A DNA stretch of 64,000 nucleotides, taken from positions 57,821,865 through 57,885,864 of the forward strand of contig NC_092874.1 in assembly GCF_028372415.1 (NCBI RefSeq), given 5' to 3'. Positions 35,382 through 48,349 of the stretch are shown piece after piece. The position numbers and the translations under genes are program-made. Position 1 is the first letter of the stretch. Each line of letters begins with the position of its first letter. Below the pieces are notes generated by a model. It was not told the origin of the DNA. It searched no databases and saw nothing but the letters and a program-made list of their open reading frames with translations. Source of the stretch: Notamacropus eugenii (lineage: Eukaryota > Chordata > Mammalia > Diprotodontia > Macropodidae).

Positions 35382-35628
35382 TGTTGTTGTTCAGTCATTT
35401 TCAGTTGTGTTGACTCCGTGTGACCCCTTTTGGGGTTTTCCTGGCAAAGATATTGGAGTAGTCTGCCATTTTCTTCTCTAACTCATTTTATAGATGAGAA
35501 AACTGAGGCAAACAGGGTTAAGTGATTTGCCCAGTGTCACACAGTTAGTAAGTGTCTAAGGTCAGATTTGAATTGTCTTCCTGCCTCCAAGGCCCACATT
35601 CTCTCCACTGCACCACCTAGCTACCCAC
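35382..35628 (-). repeat. MAR1/MON1-type CORE-SINE, near full length
   Basis: Reverse-oriented; the clearest copy in the window. The plus strand runs from gttgttgttcagtcatt through ggcaaagatattggagtagt and acagggttaagtgatttgcc to caccacctagctaccc. Confidence 0.92.
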
Positions 35629-35639
35629 CAAGCAATTAG

Positions 35640-36545
35640 CAGGGAGCAATGTAGGTATTGAGAGAAAACATCCTAGAGTTCATTTTCTTCTTGCTGGTAA
35701 ACTCAAGTGAAGCACCATTTATTTAACTGGGTATATTAGTCATATGACAATTATATTAGTTTTTCCTTGCAGTTGAGTCAGTACTCAAATGACAGATCTC
35801 CAAGGAAAGCATCTCAAAATGTACTGGGAGGTTTTAGTGATTCATTTAGAGCATTATTCTCCCTGAATAAAAACTGACCCTACATCTGAATCAGAAGAGG
35901 AATGAAAAGATTTTTTAAAAAGTACAGTATGAACAAGTGTTACTGGTAGTGGCCATATTTCAGGAGGCAGATAGTATACCATGCAGATGGTATAAGATAT
36001 TATACCACGTGTGGTTAAAATCCCATGGTACCATTTGCCTTCTTGTCTGGGCCCAATTTCCCTTCTAGTAGTCATGCTAAAGAGTTGTAATTTAGTATTT
36101 GCTAGTCAAGGACAGCATAAAGTATAATCTGTATGCTGTATGATTATGATACAAAGTCAAACGCTGCAGAACAAACACTTATCTCCAAGCACAAAGAATT
36201 ATGTTGTACTAGGCATCTTAAAATTGTAAATCCTGTGTGGTCTATGAAATGACAAATAATTAATTATAAGAAAGTGGCCTAATGCCATAAGACTAACATT
36301 AGGGAAATGAAAATATTGATAGTTTGGGTTTAATATAAATTAATTTTTTCCTTCATGATGGATATGATAGAATTAAGCTCTAACAAAGTAATGTACACTT
36401 AACATCCAAATATGTCATCAGGATTTCAGGAATTATGAAGAAAATTATAAATATCTTTATGTCTTACCCAGGGTAACACTGTCCTTAACTCCTTACTGAT
36501 ATACTAGATTTTCTATACCCTTATGGCTTATGTGTTTTTCATTCC
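35640..36545. other. Intergenic, no recognised element
   Basis: No gene, RNA or repeat was recognised. The minus 73-codon frame at 35854-36075 has no features. Confidence 0.4.
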
Positions 36546-36549
36546 TTTT

Positions 36550-37100
36550 AAGCAGTCAGTGAGCTAACCTTGGAGACAGGAAGACATAGTTTGAAGTTCT
36601 GTCTCTGACATATCCTGACTCTGTGACCTTGGGCAAATCACACTCTCAGTGTTCCAAACAATTCTTGAAGATTATAAGGTGCAGAATAGGTATTGATCTT
36701 TGTTAATATGGTGCCTCAATCAAAGAGTTCTCTTTACTAAGGAAACCATAGATCTAGTCCTTTTACTCAGTATGGCCAAAAATCTTTCACCACTCCCCAC
36801 TCCATACTTCTTTCAACCTATGGAATACCTACATTTGGGGCTTTTTTCTTGGGATGCACCTGATTAGTTTCTTGTATTTTTTCTAATAATAATGACTCAC
36901 AATTATATAGCATGTATGCTTCCTCACAACAACCCTTTTAGAAAGTGTTCATTTTGTTATTCCCATTTTATGTATAAAGACCTGAAATTCAGAATTGGTA
37001 AGTGACTTATCTACTACCACATAGATATTAAATAGCAAGACTTAGATTTGAATGCAGATCTTTTGACTCCTAAGTCTAATTATGTCTCCATCATACAAGA
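36550..37100. repeat. Forward and reverse MIR-like remnants
   Basis: About 36553-36665 is a forward MIR-like core (tgtgaccttgggcaaatcac). About 36885-37085 is a reverse MIR (cctcacaacaacccttttag, ttttatgtataaagacc). Confidence 0.6.
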
Positions 37101-37354
37101 CTTTTATCATCCTTTTAGCTTGCATCTGTTAGTTCTTTAAATGAATTATTCTTTGATAGAGTACATATGGAACATTTTCTAATATCAACCAGAATTTGCC
37201 AGTGTATGAATTATACTCTAATTAGACATGTTCAGAAATGAGAGGTGTCCTGGGAGAGGAAATACCATGGAGGTGACCTGAAGGCATTAAAAGGCACCTC
37301 CAATGTTGTCCAAATATTGGGAGAATTGGTAAAGTCAATTCATTTGAGAGCTTG

Positions 37355-37355
<1 letters not shown>

Positions 37356-37408
<53 letters not shown>
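37356..37408 (+). repeat. Perfect (GT)26 microsatellite
   Basis: About 53 bp of uninterrupted GT repeat. The 87- and 93-codon frames across it are artefacts. Confidence 0.97.
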
Positions 37409-37409
<1 letters not shown>

Positions 37410-38112
37410 CCTTTGGGGATGGGGAATGGGCTACTAACTTGGCCATGCCACTCCTCAGGAGATAGAAGTGAATTTCTTCTCCGAAACAGTCCAGAAGAAA
37501 CATTGTAGATATTCAGCATATTTCCTTGCCCATCCTGGGGTATTGTAATGATAAAGAAGATTGTACATAAGAAAGGTACCTCAAGTCTTTGGAGGAAAGC
37601 TATATTATAAATCTAAGCATTATTCAATCTAATGTTTTGAGAACTTGAAACTACCATGAAAAACATCTACCGTTTAAGGCTAAACAACCTTCATAAAACA
37701 AGACTGAATAATAAGAATTTCAGCACTTAACACCAAGTCCTTTTTAAGGGTATGCAAAGATCTAGCATGCAAAGATCAGCCATAAAGTGATGTTCCACCA
37801 AGACATGCACCAAACTAGGTGAGCACTCAAAAAGCTCAGTTTCTATTTTGCCTTGGTCCTTGCCTTGCTTTCCTAAAACCTTGGGTTAATTCTGATGCTT
37901 AGCTTATTTTCTGTTCTTCTCTACCAAATCCAATATATTGGACTAAGGCTTAAAAAAGTCAGGTCCCACTCCAATATCTGCTGTTACACACTCTTCCTTC
38001 TGACTTTTCCATTGTTGACCCTCAATTTTTGTACACTGATTACAGTTTACTTCTCTCCCCTTTTTGTGCTATTACCCGGCAACCTCCTTCATCTCTGTAT
38101 AATCTATATCTA

Positions 38113-38236
38113 TTCCTTTCCTTCCCTTTCCCTTCATATCCTTCCCTTCCCCTTCCTATCCCTTCCCTTCCCTCCTTCCTTCCCCCTTCCCCTTCCATTT
38201 CCTTTTCCTTCCCTTCCTTCCATTCCTCATCCCCCT
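38113..38236 (+). repeat. Polypyrimidine (CCTTC/CCCTT) tract
   Basis: About 125 bp of almost pure C/T with few interruptions, including an uninterrupted 38-bp pyrimidine run at 38159-38196 and another at 38198-38221. The 128- and 153-codon plus frames and the 84-codon minus frame across it are low-complexity artefacts. Confidence 0.95.
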
Positions 38237-38269
38237 TTGTCTCTCCACCCCACTCCTTTCCTAAGATTC

Positions 38270-39300
38270 TTGCATGGATGATTCTCCAACTCAATAGTGA
38301 CTATAATAACTTTCCTTCATACAACCAGGTTCTGCTTCATGTAAGTTTATTCTTACTGGTCAACAGGACCAATTTTCCAAGCCTAGTATCAGGAGACATT
38401 ATATCCCTTTCTAGTATCAACTTTTTTGATTTCTCTTTCCATTTATATTTTTCTTTGAAATTCCTAGTCTATCTAGAACAATCATTTTAGGTCCCCTCTT
38501 ACGCTTACTACCCTCTCTTACCTTACTCATAGACTTTTTGATCAGTCCTTAACGAAATCATTAATTCATTGCTTAAAGAGGTTCCTTAAATTTGCTCTTC
38601 TTTCCTTATGAAAGTTCTTTGGGAATATTCATACATTTAAAGAACACACCATTTGTATTAGCCTGACAAGATTTCTACAGGTTCCTTTCATTTTCAGGGT
38701 AATTTTCTTTTAACTTTCATTTGTTTACTGCAATGAGTCATGGTTTATGTCTTGAATGCCTACTAAATGCTCCATACAAGCCCCTCTGCTGAGCACTCCA
38801 TGGAGGAAAGAGGACATGGAGAAGAAATAGAAGCTAGTACTTCAGTGCATTCATGAGCTCATAAATGGGCACTCCTTTCTTGGGTACAACCCACCCACAC
38901 CTTTTCATGTCTAATTCTTGTCCATATTCCCCTAGAAATTCTCTTTGGAAGATCTCTTGAATGTGCCAGAAGCCTCCCTCCAAGACTTTTGACATTTTGC
39001 AAATATTAGGGCAGCTCCTGGAATAGAATCACATTATTCCTCACTCCACTCCAGGTCCAGGGCACCTCATTTTCTCATCACATCTCCTGGAGGATAGACA
39101 GCTCTTATAACTTCTTATGTGATAATATGCTATAGCCTCCCTATGCCCACCATGCAACTTTCCATTGTCCTTTGGGTCACCTACAGTTATGATACTTTGG
39201 AGACTAATACCCTATGATTTGTAACCATATAGTACCATTAGAGACAATTGGCATTTTTTAAAATGATAAAGTTTTGTAAGTTTAAAAAAAAGAATATAAA
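38270..39300. other. Intergenic, mostly unrecognised
   Basis: About 38740-38850 may be a reversed L2-type fragment. Nothing else was recognised. Confidence 0.35.
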
Positions 39301-39304
39301 GAAG

Positions 39305-39432
39305 TCTCTATTATAATATAAGCTCCTTGTAATAGGGATTGTTGAGTTCTTTGTATTTGAATCCCCAGCACATAGCACAGACCCTGGAACATAGGGTATA
39401 TATCAATAAATGCTCAGTGAATAATTGGCTGG
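39305..39432 (+). repeat. L2 3' tail, forward
   Basis: It contains ataagctccttgtaatagg, gaatccccagcacatagcac and aataaatgctcagtgaa, the standard L2 3' end. Confidence 0.8.
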
Positions 39433-39479
39433 TTGATTGGGGTTTTTGTTTTTCAACAACATGGCTAATCAACCTTCAC

Positions 39480-41900
39480 AAAATGGGAGAGATACAAAGT
39501 ATAGAAAAGACATAATTTCCACCCTAGTGGAGTTGAAAAGACTACTATGGACAACTAAAATATACAATAGTAAATGCTATATGCATTACAGAGTAGCAAA
39601 ACAAAGAACTGTATGAGGACAAAAGAGGATGTTACTGACTTTCAGGGTGGGGACTGGAGATTAGGGGACACTTCCTGGAGGAGCAGACATCTAAATACAA
39701 TTTGAAAGACTCATAGGATTTCATTAGCAAAGAAAGGAAGTAAGGACATTCAGTCATAGCAAATAGTATGACCAAAGATAATGAGGAAGGGAAAAGCACA
39801 GGGTGTATTCCTCATATGCAGGTCTGGAATTGTGGGAAAAAAACATATGATCTGGAGTTCTGAAGAGCTGAGTTTGAGTCCTGCCATTGACATATACTAG
39901 CTATGTGCCCCTGAACAAGTCACTTAACTTCTTAAAGCTTTGGTTTCCTTATATGTTTTTGTGGTTCTGCCTTCCCACCCGTAGAAGACTTCAAGCAAAG
40001 GGAGGATGAAAAGTGTTGGGTCTGTTACATGAGGGTTTCTTGTTCAAATACATGTTAAACTGAATGACCTAGGGTCCCTTCCAACTCTTAGATTATGTAC
40101 TTTCAGAATAGAATGTAGTCCAATTTAGCTGGGGCAAAAACTCCATGGAGGGCAACAGTGTGAGACAAAGATGAAACGTAGAATGACCCCAAGTTGTGGA
40201 AGACCTTAAATGGCAAGTACAGGAGTACAAACGTTATTCAGTAGAGATAAGTGAGCCAATGAAGTTTTTTGAGGAAAGGAGTAACATTGACAGATCTGTG
40301 CAAAAAGAAGATTTATTTGGAACCAGTGTAAAGCATGAGTTGGATGAAGTAGAGAGTTGAAAAACGAATACCAGTTGAGAGGCTAATGAAATAGTTTCGA
40401 CAGAAGGTAATGACTGGTACTAGGGTGGCAAAAATTGGAAGAGAAAGGAAGGGGATGATAAAGAGATGGAGCAGAAGCGGAATCAATAAAACTTGGCAAG
40501 CAACTTGGTAAAGGTTAGGAATAGGGTAAAGTCAAAAATAACTTCAAGAAGTTGAATAGGGCAGACAGCGAACAAAGGATCCACTTTGACACTGTGAAGT
40601 TTGGGAGGATAGTCATGCAAAGACATCCTTTAGTTAATTGGAGTTTCAAGACTAGAGCTTAGAGAAATAATCAAGGCTAGAAAATGAGATTTACTAGTCA
40701 GGTGCATGGAGGTAATCACTGAAGTTGTGGAAGTGAATGGAGATTGCCAAAGGAAAGATATTTCAAGAGAGAAGAGAAAAGGACCAATTGGGTGAATACC
40801 CATATTAAGGAATTAGGAAAAAGATAAGGATTCAGACATATAATTGGAGAGAAGTAGCTTAAAAGGAAAGAAAAATAAGAGAAAATAGAGTTTCTGAAGG
40901 AAGGACATAGTCAACAATGTCAAATGCCATCAAACTATCAAAGTGGATAAGGAATAAATGAAAGAATATAAAGCATTTACTAAGCTTTACTATCTGCCAA
41001 ACAATATGAATGGGGGAAAGGCCATTTATTAAGGAGTCATTAGTGACCTCTGAGAGGCAAGTTTCAGAAGTAAGACTGCAAGGAGTTGAAGAAAGAGAAG
41101 TGATGAAGAGGTATCAGCAATCATTTTAAGAATTTGGGCAATAAAAAGGAAAAAGATTAGATGGAAAAATCATGTATAATTTTTATTAGAATTATTAGAG
41201 AACTGAGCATTTTGTGGACAGAAAAGAAAGGCATGATGCATTGAGACTGCGCATGTTTTTGTCAAAGAGGAGATAACTGCTGAAGGAAGGAGGTACTGGA
41301 GGAGAAGAAAGGAAATGGGACCAAGAACAATAGGGAGAAGGATGAGCAACAAGGAAATATTGTCTTCTGTGAGCAGAAAGAAGAGGGAAAGAGGAAAGGT
41401 GTGTGAGAGAAGGACTTGAATTAAAATGATGTTAAGATTTCAAGGGTTTAGGGAATTAGAAGGTAAGAGATTGAATTTGGGAAGAGGAAATTAGAGTTGG
41501 TAAAGTTGACATGAGGAAAAGGTAAAGGAAGAAAGATGAAGGGAGACAGTTCAAGATGAATGAAAGGAAGGATTCCAGAAAGAGAATAAGGAGAAAGAAG
41601 TTGGTAAAGGACGATAAAAATAATTGGTAGAACAAGGTATGCAGTTAGTTAGAAAAGGGAAATATAGCCAGATAAGACTGTCATGTTGCAAAATGAGAAG
41701 GGCTAATGAGATGAAAATGTGCTAATCAAGTGAGAAGGAAAGAGATAGTTCTGGGGGTGAAAAGCTCCAGTGCCACCAAAGCTAGCCAGAGGAGATGCTG
41801 GGAGAATAACAAAGCCAAGGATCTCAGCGTAGCAAGTATGAGGAGCAAGGAAGATGCAGTGACTTAAACAGAGGATGTGATGTCCCGATTTCTGCCACAG
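39480..41900 (-). repeat. Large L2-type element block, purine-rich plus strand
   Basis: Over 2 kb of purine-rich plus-strand sequence shares phrases with the elements at 14535 and 17255, for example an agtgagccaatgaagtttttt block. A forward MIR-like SINE interrupts it at about 39840-40100. No ORF was found. It is probably a long reverse-oriented L2-family copy; exact limits are uncertain. Confidence 0.5.
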
Positions 41901-42129
41901 TGAAACGACTGTTACCTACTCTTAAAATTCATGCAGACTATTCTTACTCACTGACAATCTAATAGCAACAATAGAGAAGTTTGCTTCTGGGGTACCAATC
42001 CAGAGAACCTTTCATGACCTATTAGACCATATGACTACTCTATATTTATGGGAATTAGTATGGTTAGAAATACTATTCCCAGAAGACACCTAGAAAGCAT
42101 TGCTAAATGTTGTCTTGGGAAAGAAAGTG

Positions 42130-42355
42130 AAGCCCTTAGCCAGGCACTGTGCTAAGCATTTCACAATTATCTCATTTGATCCTGGAGGCAAGTACTATTA
42201 TAAACATATATGTATATATACATATATATAATTACCTTTCCACAGGTCAGTGAACAGAAGCAAACAGAGGCTTAAGGGACTTGTCCAAGGTCTGAGGGCA
42301 AATTTGAATTTATGTCATCTTGATTCTATTCCCACCATGACATCCCCTGCTCCAC
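42130..42355 (-). repeat. MIR SINE, reverse
   Basis: It contains gccaggcactgtgctaagc, attatctcatttgatcctgg, a short TA tract and acttgtccaaggtctgagg. Confidence 0.65.
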
Positions 42356-42399
42356 TTGCCTCTAAAGATCCTAATGTATAGAGGAAAATTAGAGTTCAT

Positions 42400-43580
42400 A
42401 GGGCATCACTAAGATTTGGTAGATGGAGCCTATATGGCATATGTCCACTGGTATATGCTTCTGGAATATTTGGGGGGAAAGCAGTAAAAGCAGAGCTGGG
42501 CATGTAGCAATTTGTGTTAAATAGATATACTTCCTTCAAGGAAATCCAGCAACCAAAACGGGGAGAACAATGGTAGAAAGTATTTTGTGTGAAGAGCAAT
42601 AGAGACAAAACTGAAGTGGTATCATCATTGAGGCTTATTATGCAGATTATTTGGACACATAGAATAAAGAGATTAAATTGGGGGACAGATGACAAGTTTG
42701 GCACAAACTCATAAGTGATAAGAAACTTCTCTGTACATCTACAAGAGTTCTATTTCTCTGGCCCAAGCAGGGCAGCTAATAATTTCTTTATTGACTTCAT
42801 TATAATTTCTATTTTGCAAAATGACTTGATTATAATTTCTCTTCTGCAAAAAGCAGAAGAATCAAGGATGGAAAATCCTTTTTAAAAAAAAAAACATCAT
42901 CAAGAACCGATTTCTGGGTTGGAAATGATGGAAATATAAGGGGAAAATGACCATTCCATCTAGAAATTTGTGATAAGGAAGGAGAAAAGCATGCTAGGTA
43001 TTCTCTGACAGAATTCCTAAATTTGTGAAGAACATACATGCTTCAAAAGGTTCAGAGAAAGGATAGATTGTACTCCATGACCTTATGTTAGTCTGGAGAA
43101 GTCAACCCTGGAGGAATGAGAAGTTATCAAGATTGAAATTCTGAAATGGATATAATTCTGTTGAGGAGGAAAGGGGGTGGCTGTTTAAAGAGATCAATGT
43201 GGATGCACAGGGAACTCATTAACTTAGATTTTAAAAAGAGATATAGAGCCAATAGAAGCAAGAGTATGTAGTGAAGGACGAGTGCAAAAGAATGGTATAA
43301 CCTGGAAGAAGTGTATTCATTAGGAATGTTAAAGCTCAGAATAAGGGAAAGCTTGCAAACGAAAAAAACAATCAGAGGATTTGTTCTTTTAAGTATGTGA
43401 GGCAAAAGAAGGAAACCAAAAAAGGGATATGACTGTTGTTCTTGGGGGACTGAATAATAACTGATGACAGAGAAGGGTCTGAGCTGTTCATCTTATATGT
43501 TCAACTTCTACTTTCCCTGTCAAGGAAAATGAACTTTGAGTTGGAAAGGATGGAGCAAAAACAACCACAAAAAACTTATC
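42400..43580. other. Intergenic, probable LINE-derived purine-rich sequence
   Basis: Purine-rich plus strand; about 43080-43480 has the texture of the L3/CR1 3' region but is too degraded to be certain. The minus-strand frames at 42396-43405 (up to 102 codons) contain no domain. Confidence 0.35.
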
Positions 43581-43589
43581 GTTGAGTAC

Positions 43590-45090
43590 TGAAAGAACTG
43601 GTAACATTGCCAATATAAGTAGTCTTTAAAACATCATGGAGAGATATTAAAGAATTGGAAATGATTAAATGTCCCAATTTTCAAAAAAAGAGAACAGAAT
43701 CAACTCTGCAAACTATGGACCAGGGAGCTTGAATAGATTCCTAACAAAATTCTAAAATTAAAAAAAAAGTTATATTTGTGACTTTTGGTTTTAATAGTAC
43801 ATTTATTTCTGAAAATATCTCTCTGCCACTGCTGTATCTATTACCACATGAGCCTTCCTATGACTAAAAACAGTTCAGTGAAATCAAACAACACATTGAT
43901 CATACCTGAAAGTTTATACAACATCTCACATCCACTGTCCTTCACTTCTTCTAAAGGAGAAGATACATTCTCATCTCTTCACTGGAGCAAAACTTATTAC
44001 AATTTCACACTGCTCATGTTCATTTTACTGTTCTTTCAATCCACCCTGAAGGCTTGAAGCTCAGGACTTGAGCTTCTTGAAGTCAGAAAATATGTTGTTT
44101 TGGCTTTTTTATCCCTACTGTTATCACATCTCCTAGCACATACTAGGCACTTAATAAATGCTTGCTGAATGATTGACACATGGTTTTCTGGTTCTACTTA
44201 TATCGATCTGTCAGGTCATATGCCTTGCCATGTTTCTATGAATTCCTCATATTTTTAATTTCTAATGGCACAATGATATTCCATTATATCATTTGTCACC
44301 ACTTTCTTAGTCACTAGTCAAATGAATGATGAGATCCCAAAGTATTTCTAGTTATTTGCTTCTATAAAACTTTAAAATTCTGTGATTCTGTGACAAACAC
44401 TGCTATAAATATTTTTGTATATATGGAACTAATGTGTTCTCAAAGGGTGAGTTAATGCACATCTAGAAAAGGGAGAAGTTATCACAAAGAATCAGCATGG
44501 TTTCATCAAGAATGGGTCATACCAGACTACTTCTATTTTCCTTCTTTTTGTGACAGCGTTACTTGATGAGTAGATCAGCTGTAGATGAAGTTTTATGTTC
44601 TTCAGCTGAGGAATAGATGTTACCTCCAAATTTATCCTATATCTATCTTGTTTGATTTATATGTTTCTTCCCCATTAGACTCTGAGTTGCTTAAGGGTAG
44701 GTACTATTTTCTTTTTGGTCTTTCTTTGTATTCCTAGTACTTGGAGTTGTCCCTGGAATAAATGCTAGTTGACTGGTGTTACAGTCAGATGGATTAAAAA
44801 CTGGTTGAATGGCCAAGCTTAAATGAGTTAAAGATTTTATATCAAAACTAATGGAGGGCCTAAGGAATCTGTACTTGGACCCAGAGATTGTTTGACATTT
44901 TTTGTCAATGATTTGGACAAATACACAGATGGCAGGCATACCAAAATTCCAGATGACAAAAAGCTTGGAGAAAAAGCTAACAAGTTGAATGACTAAGTCA
45001 GGATCCAAAAGATCTGGACTGACCAGAATATTAGGCTGAGTCTAATAAGATGGGATTTAAAAGCCCTAAGTAGATAGGCTTACACTTCTC
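43590..45090 (+). mobile_element. L3/CR1-type LINE reverse-transcriptase remnant with nested insertions
   Basis: The L3 frame can be followed in order: about 43690-43765 (gggagcttgaatagattcc), 44450-44605 (cacaaagaatcagcatggtttc) and 44780-45085 (ggaatctgtacttggaccc then tttgtcaatgatttgg). A degraded catalytic box reads PDDKKL where the family has ADDTKL. L3 is interrupted at about 43770-44445 by L1- and L2-derived sequence, including an L2 tail near 44130-44180, and at about 44610-44778 by another L2 tail. Many stops are present. The minus 105-codon frame at 44691-45008 is a shadow. Confidence 0.65.
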
Positions 45091-45299
45091 TTGAAAATGT
45101 TAGCTTCATGAATTCAAGACAATGAACATGTGGCTAGTCAATGATTTGTAGGAAAAAAAATCTGGGGGATTTAGTGGACCACAAGCTACAAATGAGTCAA
45201 CAGTCTGAAATTTGAATATTTCGATGACTTTTGTGATTTCACTAATATGGGCATTCTCCTATGGAGCACAAGGCAACCCGTTCAAATTCTAAGAACTGA

Positions 45300-45895
45300 T
45301 TGAACATTTAATATACTATTTTCTGTCTTCAATTATTTTGATTAATTATGATCCAATCAAATTCAAAGCAAAAGGAATACCAAACACTTATTAGCTGTCT
45401 TCAGTGAGTAGAACACCATGCTAGGCACCAGAAGTACACAGTTTAGATAAGAGTAGTACCAACCCTACATCTCTCAGTCTTATAAATTGCTTTGCTTTCT
45501 ATCATTTCAAAGCTTGTTTCTTTCTCTTCATTAGTACATGAAATAACATTTGAATGCTTTCTGAAGAGGCTTACACAGTAATCTCCCCCAAAAATGTAAG
45601 AATGAAGTCAGTAGTTTCCTTGTCATCAAGAAAATTAGATAGAACATAGGATTAGTTCTTGCATTTAAGGCAAGATACATCCATTACATACATCCATCTT
45701 AGATACATCCATTTTTACTATATTTAATAAATCAGCAATATTTGTTAGGTGCCCACTGTGTGCTAAACATTCTACTGGACACTGTATTTATTGCTTCAGA
45801 ATTAATTCAACACTTGCTAAAGCCTGCCAGGCTCTTGAAATAAATGCATAAAAGTGTTTCTCACAGTAATCGCGTCAAACTTTAAGGTGATTTCT
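45300..45895 (-). repeat. Short L2-type fragments in sparse sequence
   Basis: Reversed L2 3' ends at about 45380-45465 and 45715-45790. The rest was not recognised. Confidence 0.45.
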
Positions 45896-45899
45896 GATG

Positions 45900-46430
45900 G
45901 AATAAAGGAAAGTGTGCCTAGTGGACTGGGAATATTTGGTATGGAGGGGGGGAAAGCTTATTGAAGACATGATAACCAATTTCTAATATTTGAAGGGTTG
46001 CCACATGGTGGAATGCTTAGATTTGTTCTCTTTGTACCCTGGGAGCAGAGGTAGGAAAAATGAGTGGAAGGTATAAAGAGGCAAAGATGTCCTTGATGTA
46101 AGAAAAGCTTTCCCAAAATTAGAGCAATGCTAAAGTGAAATGTGCTGCTTGCAGAGGTCATAGAATAATAGGTTTAGAGATGGTCTTTCAAAGTCATCTA
46201 GTCCAACTTTCTCACTTTACAGCTGAGGAAACTGAGGTTCAGGGAGACATGACTGCCCAAGGACACATAGATAGTAAGCAACAGGTATTGGCTTCTCCAG
46301 TTCCAGAGGGTTTAAAATGGATGGGGGAATCAGCACTTGTTAGATCCTGTAGACAGCGATCTTGTCCAGATATGGACTGGATGGTAGTTTCTGGGGTCCT
46401 TTGTAATTGTGGTTCTGTAATTTGCCAGAA
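45900..46430. repeat. L3/CR1 3' end followed by reverse MIR-like SINE
   Basis: About 45900-46150 is a degraded forward L3 3' end (gaagggttgccacatggtgg, ggtataaagaggcaaag). At about 46155 it changes to a reverse MIR-like SINE (catagaataataggttt, aactgaggttcagggag). The L3 motif may resume near 46375 (actggatggtagtttctgg). The 123-codon plus frame at 46135-46506 spans these repeats and is rejected. Confidence 0.6.
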
Positions 46431-46509
46431 AGTCCACAGAATAAGAGCGGTACTAGGACATGCCAAACATGTTGTCAAAACAAATGTTGAAAAAAATCAC
46501 AGCTAATTG

Positions 46510-48300
46510 AAGAGAAGTGGTGAAAAGAAGGATACTGGTAACATAAAGAATGCAAGCTGGACTTTCTCGACCTTTTTAAAAATAATACTGTCAAACCTCA
46601 CCAAAATCTCTTTTCGGTTTATTCAGAGGTTTATCTTCTGCCAATGAGTCAGTCAATAAGCATTCACAGAGTTCCCAGGAGGTACAGAACACTAAACTTG
46701 GCTGAACAGTTTTTTAAATATAGAATGTTAGTTTCTTCTATACGGTGGACAGAGCCTTTACCCCCTTTTCTTCCCTTATGGGGTGATAGATAGGCTTTCT
46801 TATTCTAAGGGTTCCAGGCAACCTCACAATGGACTTACATTTCCTAAGCAGCAGTTAAAATAAAGACCTCTCAGAAAACAGGATGGTAACATGGAACACA
46901 GGCTGCTCTGCCAGTACAGTGAGCCCCAGGAATGTTCTTTTCGTGTGACCCTCGCCTCCCAGGGAAAGCATGAATAAAGAAAGCCACAGTGCAAGATTTG
47001 TGCTTCAAATGCTCTCACAGCTCAACCTTGTCAGCTCCATTTGCCCAATTTAACTGAAATGAGGAAAACAAACTACAGTCTTGACTGAAAGAGGCTTGTA
47101 GAAAGAGACCCATAATAAACTTCTTTATTTAACTCTGAACTACATTCCTTAAATACAGGTAACTTTCAGCATCCAAAGGGAAAAAGAAAACAGGATCCTA
47201 CTTTTTTTCCTCTCTGTATCCCTAGGAGCGTCAAGATGCATTTATTTTTGTAGTAGTCCTTTAGTTAATGCTTTCAAGGGTTTAAAGTTTTACGATTTAA
47301 AATTCAAGGGATTAAAATCATTCTAAAACTAGGATAATTGTAGCTTCTAAGCTGTTACTTCATGCCTATCGTCCCCACTGTTCAACACTGTTCTAACCTC
47401 ACTAGATAGTTAATGGCAAAATGTTTGAGTTCTGTCTTATTAATCTCTAACATCACATTGAGCTTCTTATCATTTACCTAGTACTGGTACATGACAGGAC
47501 CTCTGGTTTCCTGGATCAGGGTCCTTGGCTCCTATGTTAATTCCATGACTCCCTCTCACCCCCCAACCCATCTCACAGCCAAGGAGCAGAAGAACCTGCA
47601 ATATTCTACGATTGCTCATAAGCCGGTATCATTTCTCCATATCGGTGGCACTTTTAAAATGAGAAGCTGTAATGTTTTGTACTACTCGCAATACAAACTT
47701 TACGTTCTTGCAAACATCCCTATTTCATCATTTGTGGTATAATTGCTTCCCATTTAAAATAATTCATTAGTTAAATCTGGTCTTAAGGGTTAGCACTTCA
47801 TTAATCTTTTAATGGAGCTATATTTATACCTCCGAAATAGTTTCTGGATATTACTACAAAATGAGAAAATCAGTCAATTCAATTTGCTTTTGAAAGGCTT
47901 GTTTCAAAACATGGCTTTTTTGGAAGGGAAGGTTAACTTTATATGGTTTCCTTCTTACATAAAACTTTCTGATCATTTAAAAGATTTACTTCATGGAAGG
48001 AGAACGGCCCAAACACAGGCTTGAAACGTGGACACTTTGAAGATTCTCCCCTTCCGTATACCTAGAGGGGATGGGTGGATACCCCCTAACTCAGGCTCTT
48101 CAGACGCACAAATCGACAGAAATGTCCTCCTAGTAAGAATGGAGCCACACCCCTTCATCCTGGAGCGAAGCCCTCTTCAGGATAGAAGAGTGAGAAGCAG
48201 TACCCAGGCAGGAGGGGGCCCTTTTAAGGGGGGGCACATAGACATCGTCTGCTACAGCTCAGAGTAGTTGCTTGTCTCTAAGTTGGGTAGAAAATGAGCG
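46510..48300. other. Intergenic, VIM-proximal upstream
   Basis: Apart from a short reversed L2 end near 46640-46700, nothing was recognised. Because it is relatively repeat-poor and close to VIM, it may contain distal control elements or the start of an antisense RNA like the human VIM-AS1, but no such feature can be shown from sequence alone. The frames at 47491-48267 have no domain support. Confidence 0.4.
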
Positions 48301-48349
48301 CATCCAGACCGGAGGAGAGAGTTTATCTAACGGTTTCTGAAGCTGAGCG

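Noticed and set aside
37222..37508. His-Thr or Val-Cys repeat proteins
   Set aside because: Translation of the (GT)26 microsatellite.
37895..38490. 128- and 153-codon frames
   Set aside because: Produced by a CCTTC-type polypyrimidine tract; the proteins are repeats of Pro/Ser/Phe/Leu.
46135..46506. 123-codon plus frame
   Set aside because: Spans an L3 end and a MIR-like SINE; no codon-level support.
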